Below are positions 11,090 through 23,342 of a stretch of DNA of 64,000 nt, in pieces. Every line of letters begins with the position of its first letter. Within the stretch, counting starts at the first letter, position 1. Made by a program: the position numbers and the translations under genes. Where the stretch lies: contig JALLLT010000016.1 in NCBI GenBank assembly GCA_025266875.1, positions 496,001-560,000 of the forward strand, read 5' to 3'. The notes beneath the pieces are model-generated. The model worked only from the letters and a program-made list of their open reading frames with translations, did no database searches and was not told the origin of the DNA. The DNA comes from Fennellomyces sp. T-0311 (lineage: Eukaryota; Mucoromycota; Mucoromycetes; Mucorales; Lichtheimiaceae).

Positions 11090-12583
11090 TTACAGCTTGG
11101 AGGGGAAGAGCTCAACTCCCCACACGGATGAAGGGTCTAGCAGGCGCTGCGCATAGGGTGAGTTTGCAAGGCTGTTGAGACGCTCCACATCCTCCTTGTC
11201 AAGTGCAATGTCCTGGAAGTTGGAGACGATGCGCGACGGGGTGACGGACTTGGGAATAACCGAACAGCTACGTTGGACACCCCAAGCAAGCAGCACCTGC
11301 GCAGTAGTCGCCTTGTGTTTGTCAGCAATATCAATCTGTTTCTCACATGAGTAATCTCCTCCGCAAAATGTTCACGACATACTTACCACAAGCTGCTCTT
11401 GCATCACCGGCGAGGAGGTGCTACCAAGAGGAGAATACGCGGTAACTATTCGCAAAACACGCACATTGTTAGGGTCCCTTTACTCCTAGAAGAGGAGCTT
11501 TTTCTTTCTTACCGTGGATATTATGCTTCTCGCAGAATTCAAGGAGCTCCCATTGTGGAAAGTATGGATGAAGTTCGACCTTTTAGGATCGAATTAAGGT
11601 TTTCGCTGTTTTACCGAGATTACCAATAAGCTTTTGTTCTCTTACCTGAAGTACAGCAGGCACGATCTTGGCAGACTTGAGTAGTTTTTCGAGGTTAGCC
11701 ACCGTAAAGTTGCTCACACCAATGGCGCGAACGCGAGAGCCGACCAGTTTCTCCATAGCCTAAGTTTCATGCAATAAGCAAAACTGATTACGTGATGAAG
11801 ATTACTCATTTTAGTAATCCCCACAATAATATACACACATACAGCATATGTTTCGGTAAAATCGGTCGAGTCGAGCAAAACCTTCTTGTCAGCATCGCGA
11901 GGCATAAGGCTTTTTCCGGGCTTAAAGCTTACGCTCCAGTGCATCAGATAGAGATCGAGATAATCGACTTGGAGGTTCTTGAGCGAGGTTTCCAAAGCAG
12001 CCTCAACCGTATCAGGGCGATGGCTGGTATTCCACCTTTTCGAGACAAAAAAAAAATAAAGCATGTCAACGTGCCTTCCTTGTATATCTCCACGGCAACA
12101 GACTTACAACTTGGTCGTGATAAAGAGTTCTTCACGTGGAATGCCGCTGTCCTTGATAGCCTTGCCGACCGCCTCTTCGTTGCGATCTATATGATAATAG
12201 GATGAGTATACAGACGAAAGATTGGATGGGCAAACAGACTTACAAACATACGCGGTATCAATGTGTCGATAACTTCGAAGCAGTGAGTTTAAGGCGCATT
12301 CTCCAAATTTTTTCAAACATTTCGGTTACCCTGCTTTCAATGCGGCCAAGACTGCATCATAAACCTCTTTGGGCTTCGATTGCCACGTGCCTAATCCCTT
12401 CCAGCGAACGCAACATTATTGTTAGCTGATTTATATTCCAGGACGCATGTGCTGTCAACATACCACAGCGGGAATAAGCGCATTAGTATTCCTATTGTCC
12501 GTTCATTTTAATTCGGATGTAGCAAGGAAAAGGAGGCAAGGGGGGAAAGCGACTTACAGCTTAAAGGCACGTCCAGACGACAT
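11090..12583 (-). CDS. aldo-keto reductase
   Basis: Ten exons (minus): 12583..12558, 12491..12464, 12397..12330, 12272..12244, 12186..12108, 12035..11843, 11759..11646, 11579..11513, 11445..11387 and 11335..11090, 302 residues. This is a complete AKR barrel with the tetrad Asp46, Tyr51 (DTAYVY), Lys76 (TTKLW) and His109 (LMHW). IGVSNF and the NADPH-binding [10 protein letters not shown] signature near the C-terminus are also present. The enzyme should reduce aldehydes or ketones (glycerol/xylose-reductase type) in the cytosol with NADPH; the substrate cannot be told from sequence. Four of the exons are under 70 nt and the first two are 26 and 28 nt, an extreme of the exon fragmentation seen throughout the window. 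Confidence 0.92.
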
Positions 12584-12953
12584 AATTTGGGGGGAAAAGA
12601 AAGGGGAGTCGCAAAAGGCGATCCGGTCTTACAAATACTGTTGCATGTTGCACAAACACATTTTGAAAACCTCATGTTTCCATAGCGACGTCATTTGAAG
12701 AGAGAGAGTCCTCACCATAGCAATACCGTTCCTTTACCTTTTTTTTTCTCTTTACCTTCCTTTAAATAACATAAAACGGAGACCATTCTCTTGCAGCTGT
12801 TTTCCTTTCCAACCCCCTCTCCCTCCTCAAGAACCACATAACAATTACTTGGACTGCACAGAAAAAAGATTTGACAAGCCCAGAGTCCCCATTCCTTTTT
12901 TAATTTATTGCTCACCACCTAATCCTCGTTCATCCATCTCGGCTGCACCCTTG
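12584..12953. promoter_or_regulatory. divergent intergenic region, AKR / NUM1-like
   Basis: 370 bp between two divergent start codons. It holds T/C-rich stretches (for example around 12726-12760 and 12800-12840) and an A-rich tract, but no clear TATA box. It probably carries both promoters. Confidence 0.4.
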
Positions 12954-15900
12954 ATGACACCGAACCCAAAACCTTCGTTATCAACACCGGCATCAGGCAA
13001 CGCTTCTTCACTTGTGCTTCCAACACCATCTTCCTCAAGCTCAATAAAGTCGACTCGACAGCAACTGGAGCGACAGATAGCCGAGCACGAAAAACAACTA
13101 CAAGAATCCAATAGTGGGATTGGCAAAAACGTGTTGATAAGACAAATCAGTCAACTCAAAGAGAGGCTCCAAGAAATGGATCAGCAGCAGCAAAAGTCTC
13201 AGCATCGTCGCCCCAACACTGAGGACAATGCTCCCGTACTCGACAAGCTACGAAGCCTGGAACGCGACATGACAAGCTATCGATCACCAAGAGTAAGTCC
13301 TCACATTGTGTGTGAGTGTGTTATATACCCCCTCCGCCCCTTACACTCTCATTTTTTTATTACTCCTAGCTACTGAGTAGTCATCCGATACCCAGTCCAT
13401 CTACCTCTGGCCTTGATTCCTCTTCGCTGCTACCCCTTCCTCCTCCTCCAACCGGCTCCACACCCACCAAACGACGCTCCAAGGTACCCAATGCCGATCG
13501 ACGAAACACAGATATCGAGTTCGCCACTGAGATCGGCCAAGGGTTGCTGTTGGAAGTGCGGAAGATGCAGGCTCTGTTGCAGGAAAAGGATGAGCAGCTG
13601 AACCAGCTCGAGATCCAAAAGGCTGATTTGGAGCGTGCTGCCGAAGCAATGGCGAAGCAGCTGCGTCAGCGGGAAGAAGTGGAAGGTAACCTGCCAAGGA
13701 TTGCTAATTAGGGACAAGAACTAAATTGGGACGTGTAGAACGACTCAAGGAAGATACATGGAACTTGGAGTTGGCCAAGCAAGAACTTACTATTAGTGTC
13801 ACTGAGCTCCAACAGAATCTACACAAGTCGACGACCGAGCAGAACCGACTTCAGAAGCAGATGAGCGAGTTACGAAGCGAAATCGAACGACTGCGTGCTA
13901 GCGAGGAGAAGCTCAATGGCATAGTGGAAACAATGAAGCAGCGGCACGAGCAAGACATGTCTTCGGTGAGACGTCACGCCGCTGGCCTGCAACGAGAGAA
14001 ACTGGATCAGAAAAAGCAGATCGACGCGTTGACTTCGGAACTCGCGATTGCCAAGGCTCAAACACGGATTGCCAAGCGCAGTTATTCCGATATGCACGTC
14101 ATTGCCAAACCAGAGCATGCAGAACCCATTTCCTCGGACGCTTCGACGGATCGAGAACAGAGTCCAAAAGCATCGCCTCCTCCGTCTCCCAAACAGTCAC
14201 CTACGCGTAATCAACAACTCGAGGTCGAAACCTTAAAGACTTCGCTGGCCCACGCTCACCGCATGGTCTCCAACCTGCGATCCAATCTGCACAAGGAGAA
14301 AACAGAAAAGTTCGAGCTCAAGAAACTCTTGGCAGAATCACAAGAGACAATTGAGCAGCTTCAGAATGAGCCTCGCATGTGGGAGGATGCACGCGGCACC
14401 ACGGATGTGAAACGGTCACACAGATCTAATGGTACCAATAAGCGGAGGAAGGGTAGCACCAAACGCAAGGGACAACGTGTGGGTGGTACCCGGACACAGA
14501 AGGACGAAGTGGAGGAAGAAGAAGTAGAGGCTTTTACGGACAATGAGTCGGCTGTTACCTCGTCCGATGAAGAGGAATACGTTTCCAACTCCATGGATGA
14601 GTCAAATGCTGCAGGTTTCACGTCGTTGTCTTCTGAGTTGTCAATGAGCCAGCCGCCATCGAAAGAGATGTCATTGGGCGACCAGTTGTCGATGGCCCTG
14701 TCATCGTCGTCTTCTGTGCAACCACGTTCCACAGTGGATACGGGTACACAGACTGATATGGAAATTGACAGCACCGTGACAGTGTCTCCGCCTGGCTTGC
14801 AGATGGTTACCATGCCCGGTATCAGCGCAATGCCCGTCCCTCCGGAAACTCAACCTGTCCAGAGCAAATCATCAGTACCAGTCGATGCTGGCATCACTGT
14901 GGATATTGCTAAGCAGCCACCGCCATCCAAGGCAATCTCGACGCAAACCAGTCCAGTTACTATGACTCCCGGTATTGGGTTTGATTCGGCAGTATGGACG
15001 GGTGCCACTGACGAACCAAAGACCGAGCATACGACAATCGGTACTACTGCAGATCCCTCAGCAACGCATGCAGGAGCACAATTGGATATTAATGCCACTC
15101 AAAACGACACAGTTGCTGGTACAATAGCGGCTGGTGCGGCATTATCCAATGAAACAATATCACAAAACGAACGCGCATTTGCCACTGGACCAGCCGAGGC
15201 GTTTGAATACGCTCCATCGCAGACATCTGTACAACAAGGCGTAACCAAATCGGCACCAGTGCTCGAAGGTGCAGCAGCATCGAGTCAGGGTCCTGAAGAC
15301 AAACCAACTGCAAGCGTCCACCACGAGGTATCTCCTGCAGAAAACTCCTTTGTGACCCACGCAACGCAAGCATTTGACGGCATGCCTACTCTGCAATTTA
15401 ATGGATCTGCACAGCCATCTGAAAGCAAGTCAGTTTTGCAAAAGGCTCAACATGATATACCCCCTGCAACAGGAAGTACATTTGCCAATAATGCGACGCA
15501 GGCGTTTAATACAGTACCGAACCTGCAACTCGGCACATCGACGCATGTTGTTGGAGCTGAACCAACGGTATCAACGCAAATGACTTCTGTGGCAGATTAT
15601 GGTGCTCCAGTCACAACAACGTATAGCACTACGACAGCCGCAGCTTATGACGTTTCACCCTCTACAGCTGATGGTACTCAAAGGGTAGCTGATTATGGCA
15701 CTCACGCGACTGCAGCGTATGGTGCTCCGACCACAACAGTTTTCAGTACAACGGCAACAGCAGCATATGGTGCCCCAGTTACAACAGCCGATGGTTCTCA
15801 AACGGATACAGCTCATAGCATCTCACCAGCAACAGCTGATGGTGTTCAATCGATACCAGCTTACAGCACTCGAGCTGTCACAGCACATGACGCTCCAACT

Positions 15901-17660
15901 ATGGGGGTTCACAATGCTCCATCCACTCCTGTGTATAGCACTACTACAACAGCAACATATGCCGTTCCAGCAACAGAAAATGCTCCATTGACAACAACTT
16001 ACGGCAATGCAGCTACAACTGGTTACGGTATTTCAGCTACCGCAGTTTACGACACCCCATCGACAGCAGAATTTGATACCACGACAACACAAACATTTGA
16101 AAATATTCCAACGGTACAGGTCAGTGGATTGACCCAAGTTGCTACCACTGAGCCTGCGTCGCGTGGAATTTCTCAGGCAGCTGGTGTTCGTACTATCGAA
16201 GCTAGTCCCTCTATGCAGTTGCGTGGCGAACTCACCCACGATACTCGAAGCGAACCCGTGTACGCTACATCTGGATTCTCTGCAGTTCAGACATCTAGCC
16301 ACTTTGCAAACGCGAATGTCGAAGACCATCGTTTTGGACACGAATCTAATGTCAGAGGCTACGGTGATAGTCGCCATGCGCCACTTTACATGGCACATGG
16401 CTCTCTGGATGCTGCCCAAAGTGCTATTGAGCAGGTGAATGGAGAGCCCAAGACGTTGAGTCAATCCGAAGCAGATGCTATGGTTGCACGTGCAGTGGAG
16501 GCTGCGCTCAATGCTTATCGCAAGCAAGAGAAGGCAATCGCTACTTCTGGTGACCCCGTTGAAGAGCATCAAGAACAACCGCCAGCGCGTCCTAGTAGTC
16601 CACCGCCATCTACACTGTTATCGAAGGCTGCCGCACGATCTTTCTCAGTTAACAGCAAGGCTGCTACAGAGCACCAGGAAGAATATGGCACTGCGTATGT
16701 CAACCCACATACCATGACGTATACTAGCAGGAGACGCGAATCGGGAAGTATGTCGAGTGTATCCACATCCAACACGACGACTGAACGACGGCCTTCGATC
16801 ACCTCTTCGCAGCTGGAAGCTGCCGCTCGCACTGTCAATAGCATATCGGATCCAAATGCAATTGCATTGATCACACAAACGATGATCGGCGACTGGATGT
16901 GGAAATATACCCGCAAGGCTGTCGGAAATGGGCTTTCTGAACGTCGTCATAAGCGTTTCTTCTGGATCCATCCGTACACACGAACACTGTACTGGAGTCC
17001 ACATGCTCCCGGTGTCGATGGCAGGGAGTCAAAGGCAAAGAGTGGTAAAGTATCTTGCACGCAGCAGTCAATTAGCGATAGTAGTACTAACGTCAAGACT
17101 TAGCATTCATTGAGGATGTTCAAGCGATACCCGACTACACACAGAATCCAACTGGCCTGCCACACATAAGCTTACTCATTCAGACACCAGGACGTCAACT
17201 CAAAATTACTGCACCAGACAATGCTCGCCATGAAGTGTGGTATGAGGTAATGTATATCAGAAAGCACTAAAGTTTGATTGGGTAAATTAACCTTGTGACC
17301 TAGTCCTTGTCGTATCTGCTTGCACGCGCAGGCGCAGATGGCACGCCCAAGAAAAGCATTGATCGACGTGATATCACTGAGTCCGTATCCACCAGCGCTG
17401 TCTCGATTCTTAAGAAGCCGAGCTTCCAACGTCTACGTCCAGTACGTTCCATCAGTTCCATTGCAGGAAGCGCAAGAAGCATGTCGAGCCGCAGCCGTGT
17501 TGAGGATGACGACGATGACGACGACGAAGGCCTAGAAGACGTGAGAATGTGCTGCAACGGAAAACATCATGTTTCGAAACTTGAAAAAGATCATCATCAT
17601 CATCACCATCACCCCCATCATTATCGTAGCACAACCAAACGATCACAGCTTTCTTCATAA
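12954..17660 (+). CDS. NUM1/ApsA/Mcp5-like cell-cortex anchor with PH domain
   Basis: Exons 12954..13292, 13370..13685, 13739..17044, 17104..17246 and 17304..17660, 1486 residues. Order of parts: Ser/Pro-rich head, coiled coil (about 35-75), a conserved block FATEIGQGLLLEVRKMQALL, long coiled coils to about residue 420, an acidic S/E stretch, then ~800 residues of Thr/Ala/Ser-rich low complexity with imperfect DYGAP.TT..STT repeats. Near the C-terminus is a PH domain (QTMIGDWMWKYTRK ... KRFFWIHPYTRTLYW ... HEVWYESLSYLL) of the meiotic cell cortex type. The tail has poly-Asp and a His-rich run. Relatives anchor dynein and mitochondria to the plasma membrane for nuclear migration. The dynein light intermediate chain gene lies in the same window (31.5 kb). 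The start at 12954 follows a C/T-rich leader. Confidence 0.88.
15590..16090 (+). repeat. imperfect coding repeats in NUM1-like gene
   Basis: A stretch encoding variable units of about 15-25 residues built on Y-G/D-A-P-x-T-T-x(2,3)-STT(T/A), interspersed with S(P)-x-TADG(T/S/V)Q. At least eight units can be recognised. The degeneracy suggests old tandem duplication inside the disordered linker. Confidence 0.7.
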
Positions 17661-17751
17661 TTTCTTTTTTTTGTTTCTATATACTTTTTTGTCTCCTCAC
17701 TCGTTTTCATTATATATGTGTGCAAAATAATATATTACTGCATTTCGCTCA

Positions 17752-19710
17752 TCAATAATGGTACACAGCCACGATATTGTCTCGATAGTATTTCAACACC
17801 AAGCTCAACTGCCGTCTGGTCACTCCTTCTCTATAAATGATCTCCTCGATATGGTGCTTGCCATCCATAAATGGTGTCAATCTGTCGCAGCGTCATCAAT
17901 GAATGCGTGTAATGATTCGTGTCTTTTTTAGCTTACCTGTCAAAAAGTTCTGCAATTTCCTTCGGTGCCTTATCATGCACAAGACGTTTAAACCGATTTC
18001 GCGACTCAAGCACGCTCGATTGGCCTGGACTTGAAGAAATGGTATCCATCGGTGGTGATGGGTTTGGCATATTTGTATTGCTATTGGAGCTTCGTCTACT
18101 GAACGAATCGTCTTCGTCATCGCCCATACCATCAGCTGGCAGTATCAGAACCAAAAACATATGTAGCTGAATAACGAGATCTTTGCGAACTAGGTATGTA
18201 ATAGCTTCGAGGTACTGATTCCGGAACTCTTTGGGCGCAATCATATGGAGTGGTTTAGCGATGGAAAGTTCGGATAGTAATCGCGGTAAATCGAGGTTAG
18301 GGATGGCGATATGCATTTTAAAATCGGTATTCAGACTTTCAAGACTATTGTAATAACATATTAGCTGACGGAGCAATGTTAATTGCTTAGAACTTACTCA
18401 TCAAGTTTCGCCTGCGGAGAGACAACGTAAATGTTGCGTGCATGAATGGTATGGATCAATTTGGCCTTTCTCCAGTAGATCAAATGAGCAGCCAGTCGGT
18501 ATATTTGAGCAAGTGAGCAGTCAAGTAGAAGATGCAATTCTTGAAGGCTATGAAATATGATCAACAAACCAGCCATAGGTGTCATCTAATTGATTCGATA
18601 CCTTTGGGTGGGCGTCAAGATCTGGACCAGTTGGACCAGTGTTGGACTTGCATCCAATGGCATATTTTTTAGCACTTCTTCTGGGTCTTCCAGCAGTAGT
18701 AAGGTGTGGTACGGGCAGATAATCGGATAATTGTCGTATTCATACCCTGACATGCCATAAATGTCCATCAAGGAAGCGTAATAGTAGTCCTGGGTTCTAG
18801 CCAACGGCAGAGCCACACCATCGGACTGTCTTGCCATATCACCGAAGACGGGTATTTGGAGTGACAAGTCGATAAAGTCATTAATAATAATATGCGCGAT
18901 ATTGTTGGTTGATATGGCTGCGTAAATTTGCTTGATATCCCGTGCTAAGGATGAGTCGCGGAGGATACTTTGCATCAACACATCGTACGGTGTGCCTTTG
19001 TTGGTAGCATCATCTCTGAGGGCCAAGATCTTTTCAAATTCATCCTGAATGTATCCACAACGTAGCTGTTCGTACTGAAGCGCAGCTGCATAACGACGAA
19101 CAACATGCGCATAAATGGCGTCGGTTCGTGTATTGAGCTCTAGGTCAGGCGGTGACATGACAAACACGACGTGAAACAGTGTCATGTGGGTAGCTCCGTT
19201 GGGCTTGCTGTCATTGTGGTGACCTTCTTCGTTACGGGTGGTGGTAGATGCGCCGTTATGGCTCGTATCGCTGCTACTGCTAGGGCTGCTAGTTGGGCTA
19301 CGACTATCTTCCTGAGTCAAGCTGACTGGGTGGCCAACAAACGTAAGGTCGTCGATGCTGAGCTGAAACTTGCGGTCGCATAGTTCAGAGCGTGGCGCAA
19401 GCGCATCAGCCAAAAATGACACGGAGATACCGAATATACTATCGCGACCTGCAAATGCATCTTGTCGTTCTGATGAATCTGTGTCGTCGCTCAATTTTCG
19501 TGGAGGCTTGGATGCATTAGGCGGAAGTCGATCTTCCTCGACATCCTTCATTGATTTTGGTTGCTGTTCATTCTTTTTCTCTTGGATCGTCGTCGTTGCA
19601 ATGTCTTCGTGATAAGATTCAGGTCGTTGTGGATTAGGAGGATAACTAAACATAAAATGGTGGCCTCGGGTGGAATTCACCACCAGTAGTATCGCCAGCA
19701 GCGAATTCAT
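17752..19710 (-). CDS. NPR3: nitrogen permease regulator NPR3 (GATOR1/SEACIT)
   Basis: Exons (minus) 19710..18602, 18547..18398, 18344..17937 and 17881..17752, 598 residues. The N-terminal longin-like half shows HMTLFHVVFVMSPPDLELN and VVRRYAAALQYEQLRCGYI. The middle has YDNYPIICPYHTLLLLEDP. The C-terminal winged-helix half has IYRLAAHLIYWRKAKLIH and the terminal FMDGKHHIEEIIYREGVTR motif, all hallmarks of Npr3/NPRL3. With Npr2 and Iml1/DEPDC5 it forms the GTPase-activating complex that restrains TORC1 at the vacuole when amino acids are low. An acidic, Ser-rich insert of about 100 residues interrupts the longin domain. It converges on the NUM1-like gene (91 bp between stops) and is divergent from the tetraspan gene. 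Confidence 0.92.
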
Positions 19711-19963
19711 GAAACATCAAAGCAGAAAGAAAAGAAGCAGCGCTCTAAATTCGACGTGTTTTATTGAGTGTCACGGTTTCCTTGGATGCGTATCCAAGCA
19801 ACCTGTTGTCAAACAGCGCAACACCTCTATAAACAGGAACATACAGCGTATAGCGCTATATGATTAGCCTCGCATATGAAACATGTGCATTAAAATATTT
19901 TCAGCTGAGGAATTCGATTTGTTGGACAACTTCGCTTTCCACGTTATTATACCCTCATAGACA

Positions 19964-20766
19964 ATGCCGGAAAAAAAGCGACGAATAGTACCACAAATGC
20001 GCCCGTCTCGGAGGAATTACATTGGAGTGTTCTTCTCATTCATCGGCTTCATATTCATTCTGCTATGCCTCGTGGGCAGTCGGACGCCTGGCAGCGCAAA
20101 ACTCCATTTTGCCAAACTTACGGAACGACCAGCTGGGACATTGACCATTTATATCTGCTGGCAAGGTTACTGTGTCACGGATCGTGCAGGAGAAACGCAC
20201 TGTAAAACTGATGACGGTGTAATGATGATGCCCTTTGGTAATTGCCCATAAGGGAGGGTTTGACAAAAATACTGAATAACAAGGTTCAAATAGATACGAC
20301 GATCACCGGGCTGTTCAACGGGACGTATCCAGAGCTATTCCAAGATGCCGTTGAGTTGGATCCCGACCTGTATCCTGGAGCACAGCCTAATCCTCCTCAC
20401 AACCCCAAGGTATATCCAGCAGCTGTAATGTGCCTGTTGTGTGGCGGGGCGGCCATGACCATTGGCTTGTTTTGGACTGCATTATACCCCCGTTTCCAAG
20501 ACAAGTATTATTCGCGTGGATTTCTCGCATGGGCTGCAGCAATTTTGGCGCTATTGTTGGTTGCACAGTCATCCCTCATGTATGAAAACGGCGTGGATGA
20601 GCTTAATCTTGTCTACCCTCATTTGGAAGCCGAAGGCGGCCCGTGTATAGTGTTGACCGGGGTAGCATTTGCTGCCTTTGCCATCGCGGGCTACACATAC
20701 TTGCATGGCTGCTTCAGCAAAGAGGAGGATGAGGGAGCACTGGGCGAAGGCTACAACCCGCTTTAA
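19964..20766 (+). CDS. Sur7/PalI-like four-span membrane protein
   Basis: Exons 19964..20237 and 20294..20766 (intron 56 nt, chosen for phase and length), 248 residues. The N-terminus is basic (KKRRIVPQMRPSRRN), then TM1 (GVFFSFIGFIFILLCLVGS), and an extracellular loop with the conserved-type cysteine pair ICWQGYC and a third Cys in ETHC. TM2-TM4 are PAAVMCLLCGGAAMTIGLFW, WAAAILALLLVAQSSLM and CIVLTGVAFAAFAIAGYTY, ending in an acidic tail. Topology and the Cys loop match the fungal Sur7/PalI/Fig1-type tetraspan group, which organises plasma-membrane domains or senses pH. I cannot choose among subfamilies. Confidence 0.7.
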
Positions 20767-21028
20767 GGAGTGGGGCCGGATTAATCTTGTAAATGTAGCA
20801 AAGAATATCATATTGGAAAAAGAGGAGTTTTTTATGTACAAGCATGACGGTTTGTAAGGGCCAAAAAGAATGGTGTATGTGCGGGTTGTCAATGAATGGA
20901 TACGATGAGTGTTGTGGGTGTAAGTTAATTTGTGCAGGTATCCGCGTGGTGCACGCATGACAGAGGAGTAAGGAAAAGGTGGGGAGGGCGTGTGTGCGAG
21001 CGTGCGTGTTTTCGGGGTAATGTAAAGA

Positions 21029-22413
21029 TTAATCGCTATTCCTCCTCCTTTTGAAGGACTCCTCCTCCTTAATCCGACACTGAATCTTCCTTTTGCTGTG
21101 CTGCTCGTCCGCGCCTGCTTCAGTAATAAGCGACCGCAATACTTTATTCTAGAAGCCCGGTTTAGACATTGGGGCACAAGGGTTACATAGAAAAATAAAA
21201 ATAACTCACCTCGATCTGCAAATCATGCAGTTGCGACTTTAATGTATTTAGCTGGTCTGCCGCGGACTGCCAATAAGCAACTTCTTGCCGTAGCTCGACA
21301 TTTTCTTGTCGAAGGCGTTCCCATGGCTCGCTGCTGTTGCTTGCGTTATTGCTTGGATACCGATTTGGTAAGGGCAGAATTCTGTCGCGTGGGGGTGGAG
21401 ATGCCCAGCCATAATAGGGGGGCGGCGTTGATTGGTGGTGAGGAGCCACTGTAGGAGAAGCATGAGGAAAGGGCCCGTACGCACTGCCAGCTTTCTCGTG
21501 GTCGACAATCTCTGAATGTAGTTTTTGAATGGGCACGAGATTAGTGCTTTCCGAAACTGGTAGTCGAGAGAGTGCGCCCGGCGAAGGCAGCAGAGTGTCA
21601 CGAATCCTATTAGCCGAAGGTGGCGAGGCAACGGGTGTAGTAATAGTAGTAGAAGAATTAGTTGTCGGTGGATAGGGATAAACTTCGTTTGCGACAGGCT
21701 TAGACGCTGGATTGGCGATTTGCAGCTGTGGTACGATGGGTCGCTGCGGAGGAGGCGATGATGATGATGCAAGTGGTCGGCGTCCCTGAACTCGATGGAC
21801 GTTGCTACAGGCGGTGCCACCTTCGGCGCGACAGTGCCGGTTCAATGCATCCAAACGCGCAAAGGAGCGGTGACAGACATTGCAAGTGTAAGGTCGTTCG
21901 CCTGTGTGCAGTTTTCGGTGTCGCTTTAGATCATGATGGCGCCTGAAATAATTTTTGCAGATATCGCACTAAATTAAGCAAAATCAGGTGAACTGCCCAT
22001 TTACTATAAATATCACTTACCTGAAATGGTCGTTCAGAAGAGTGTGTGGTTAAATGTGATTTGAGGTTATGCGGCCGGCTAAATGTCTGGTTGCACTCTG
22101 TGCACGCGTAGGGCTTATCGGCTGCAACAGGTGCCTTTTTCTGCGCACGTTCTTCTTCGCTTGTTGGCTGAGGCGAAGGAAGTGGCGATGCGGCGGATAA
22201 TTCGTTCGGGCGCAATGACTTGGTTGATGTGAGCAAAGGAAAGCCGGTTGCGGGCGTGACAGGTGTCGGCAGATAGTCTTCTTGAATTTGGGTTTGTTTG
22301 TCATTTAATAGAGCAGAAATAGAGGCGTCATGCCGGGGTGCTGTTGGTGAACGATGTGGCTGGTTTTCTTGTCGCGCAGATGTTATTTCAGGCGATATCA
22401 CCCCTGATTCCAT
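21029..22413 (-). CDS. C2H2 zinc-finger transcription factor
   Basis: Exons (minus) 22413..22021, 21968..21210 and 21148..21029, 423 residues. Three fingers are seen: C104-x2-C...H-x3-H124, C132-x2-C...H-x3-H, and a third C2HC-type finger ending NRHC. TGERPY-type linkers join them (HSSERPF, HTGERPY). A Pro/Ser/Gln-rich region lies on both sides, and a Leu-zipper-like coiled coil (WERLRQENVELRQEVAYW) follows at about 350-385. A short third exon supplies a basic C-terminus ending SFKRRRNSD, a possible nuclear localisation signal; its acceptor was inferred because reading through gives an early stop. Probably a DNA-binding regulator; the target is unknown. Confidence 0.85.
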
Positions 22414-22693
22414 CCTTAACTTCCGTTGTGCTTTTTAATTGTGGATGGACGTGAAGAAAAAGAAAGAAGAAAAAGGAAAAGTTGGCTTGTAGACGACAGT
22501 CAAGCTTTTATATATAGATATTGTACGGATTTAGGTATATATAGAAGAGTAATGGAAGAAGAAAGTTGTGTGTCCCTGGGGAGAAGGGTTGGGTATATGG
22601 CAAGGGGCGGGAGGAAGGAGAATCACACGTATGCAAGCCAACAAAGAGACTGGGGAAGAAAAAGAGAAGAAAGGAGTACAGTAGGAAGTTGAA

Positions 22694-22780
22694 TTGGGCC
22701 ACCAAAAATGAAAATAGGCCACCTTTCTGAAACTGAGCCCAAAACGTGAAATCGGGCCACGCAGGCAAAATTGGGACCAT
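22694..22780. repeat. degenerate ~20-nt tandem repeat (TTGGGCCAC-like)
   Basis: Five spaced copies of a motif close to TTGGGCCACC (near 22695, 22715, 22735, 22753 and 22771) occur at 18-20-nt steps. Most copies are followed by an A-rich GAAA/CAAAA end. It sits about 280-370 bp upstream of the C2H2 gene's ATG. Confidence 0.5.
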
Positions 22781-22921
22781 CATACTACTTGGTCACAGCT
22801 TATTTTTAACTTGTGCTTTTAGAGCCAAGTTGCCGAGAAGACATAAGATCTGCTGAATCTATATCAGACTCATATAAATGATTTTTACAACTTTTATAAT
22901 CTTGCCCTGTACTTTATCTAC

Positions 22922-23342
22922 CTGGAAGAAGCATTGCTCGAACAAACTTATTCAATATTCCATGAATCATACAATACCAGTACAAATCCAGTAAAATCAG
23001 CAGCAAAGATAAATGATCAAAAGGAAATTCTCCTCGCTTCCAATCGGGTGTTTCAACACCCTAAACAGCATTCACATTCCATGTTACAGTACTCGATACT
23101 TGAACTTCACAAAATATGCATCAAGTTTCTGGCTAATATCTGATCCTGATAGCAGAATATCATATGTCCAGTAATATTTTGTAAAAGAACCATTATGAGC
23201 TATATAGGTAAGTACTCACGTCTGGGAATAATAGCAATTTTCGATTAGCCCATTTGAAACTACTGCCTTCTACTGACCGGGATCGTCGATCACCACGGGT
23301 CAATGCAGGGAATACCCAAAAAATCTCATTCACAACTGTGTC
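22922..23342 (-). pseudogene. two exon-like coding islands, possible gene remnant
   Basis: Island 1, 23342..23220, is 41 codons without a stop, bounded by TTTTCTCAG and GTGAGT in phase 0. It contains the protein-like stretch NEIFWVFPALTRGDRRSR. Island 2, 23060..22922, is bounded by a TTTAG acceptor and a GTAGAT donor and encodes ETPDWKRGEFPFDHL followed by a hydrophobic helix. The intron between them would be 159 nt, longer than usual here, and I found no convincing first or last exon. It may be a decayed or mobile gene. I do not recognise the family. Confidence 0.25.

Noticed and set aside
21183..21209. C2H2 protein ending just after exon 2 (reading through GTGAGT)
   Set aside because: A consensus donor and a TTCTAG acceptor 61 nt later give a 39-residue basic tail in phase, which is more plausible than a read-through of T-rich intron sequence.
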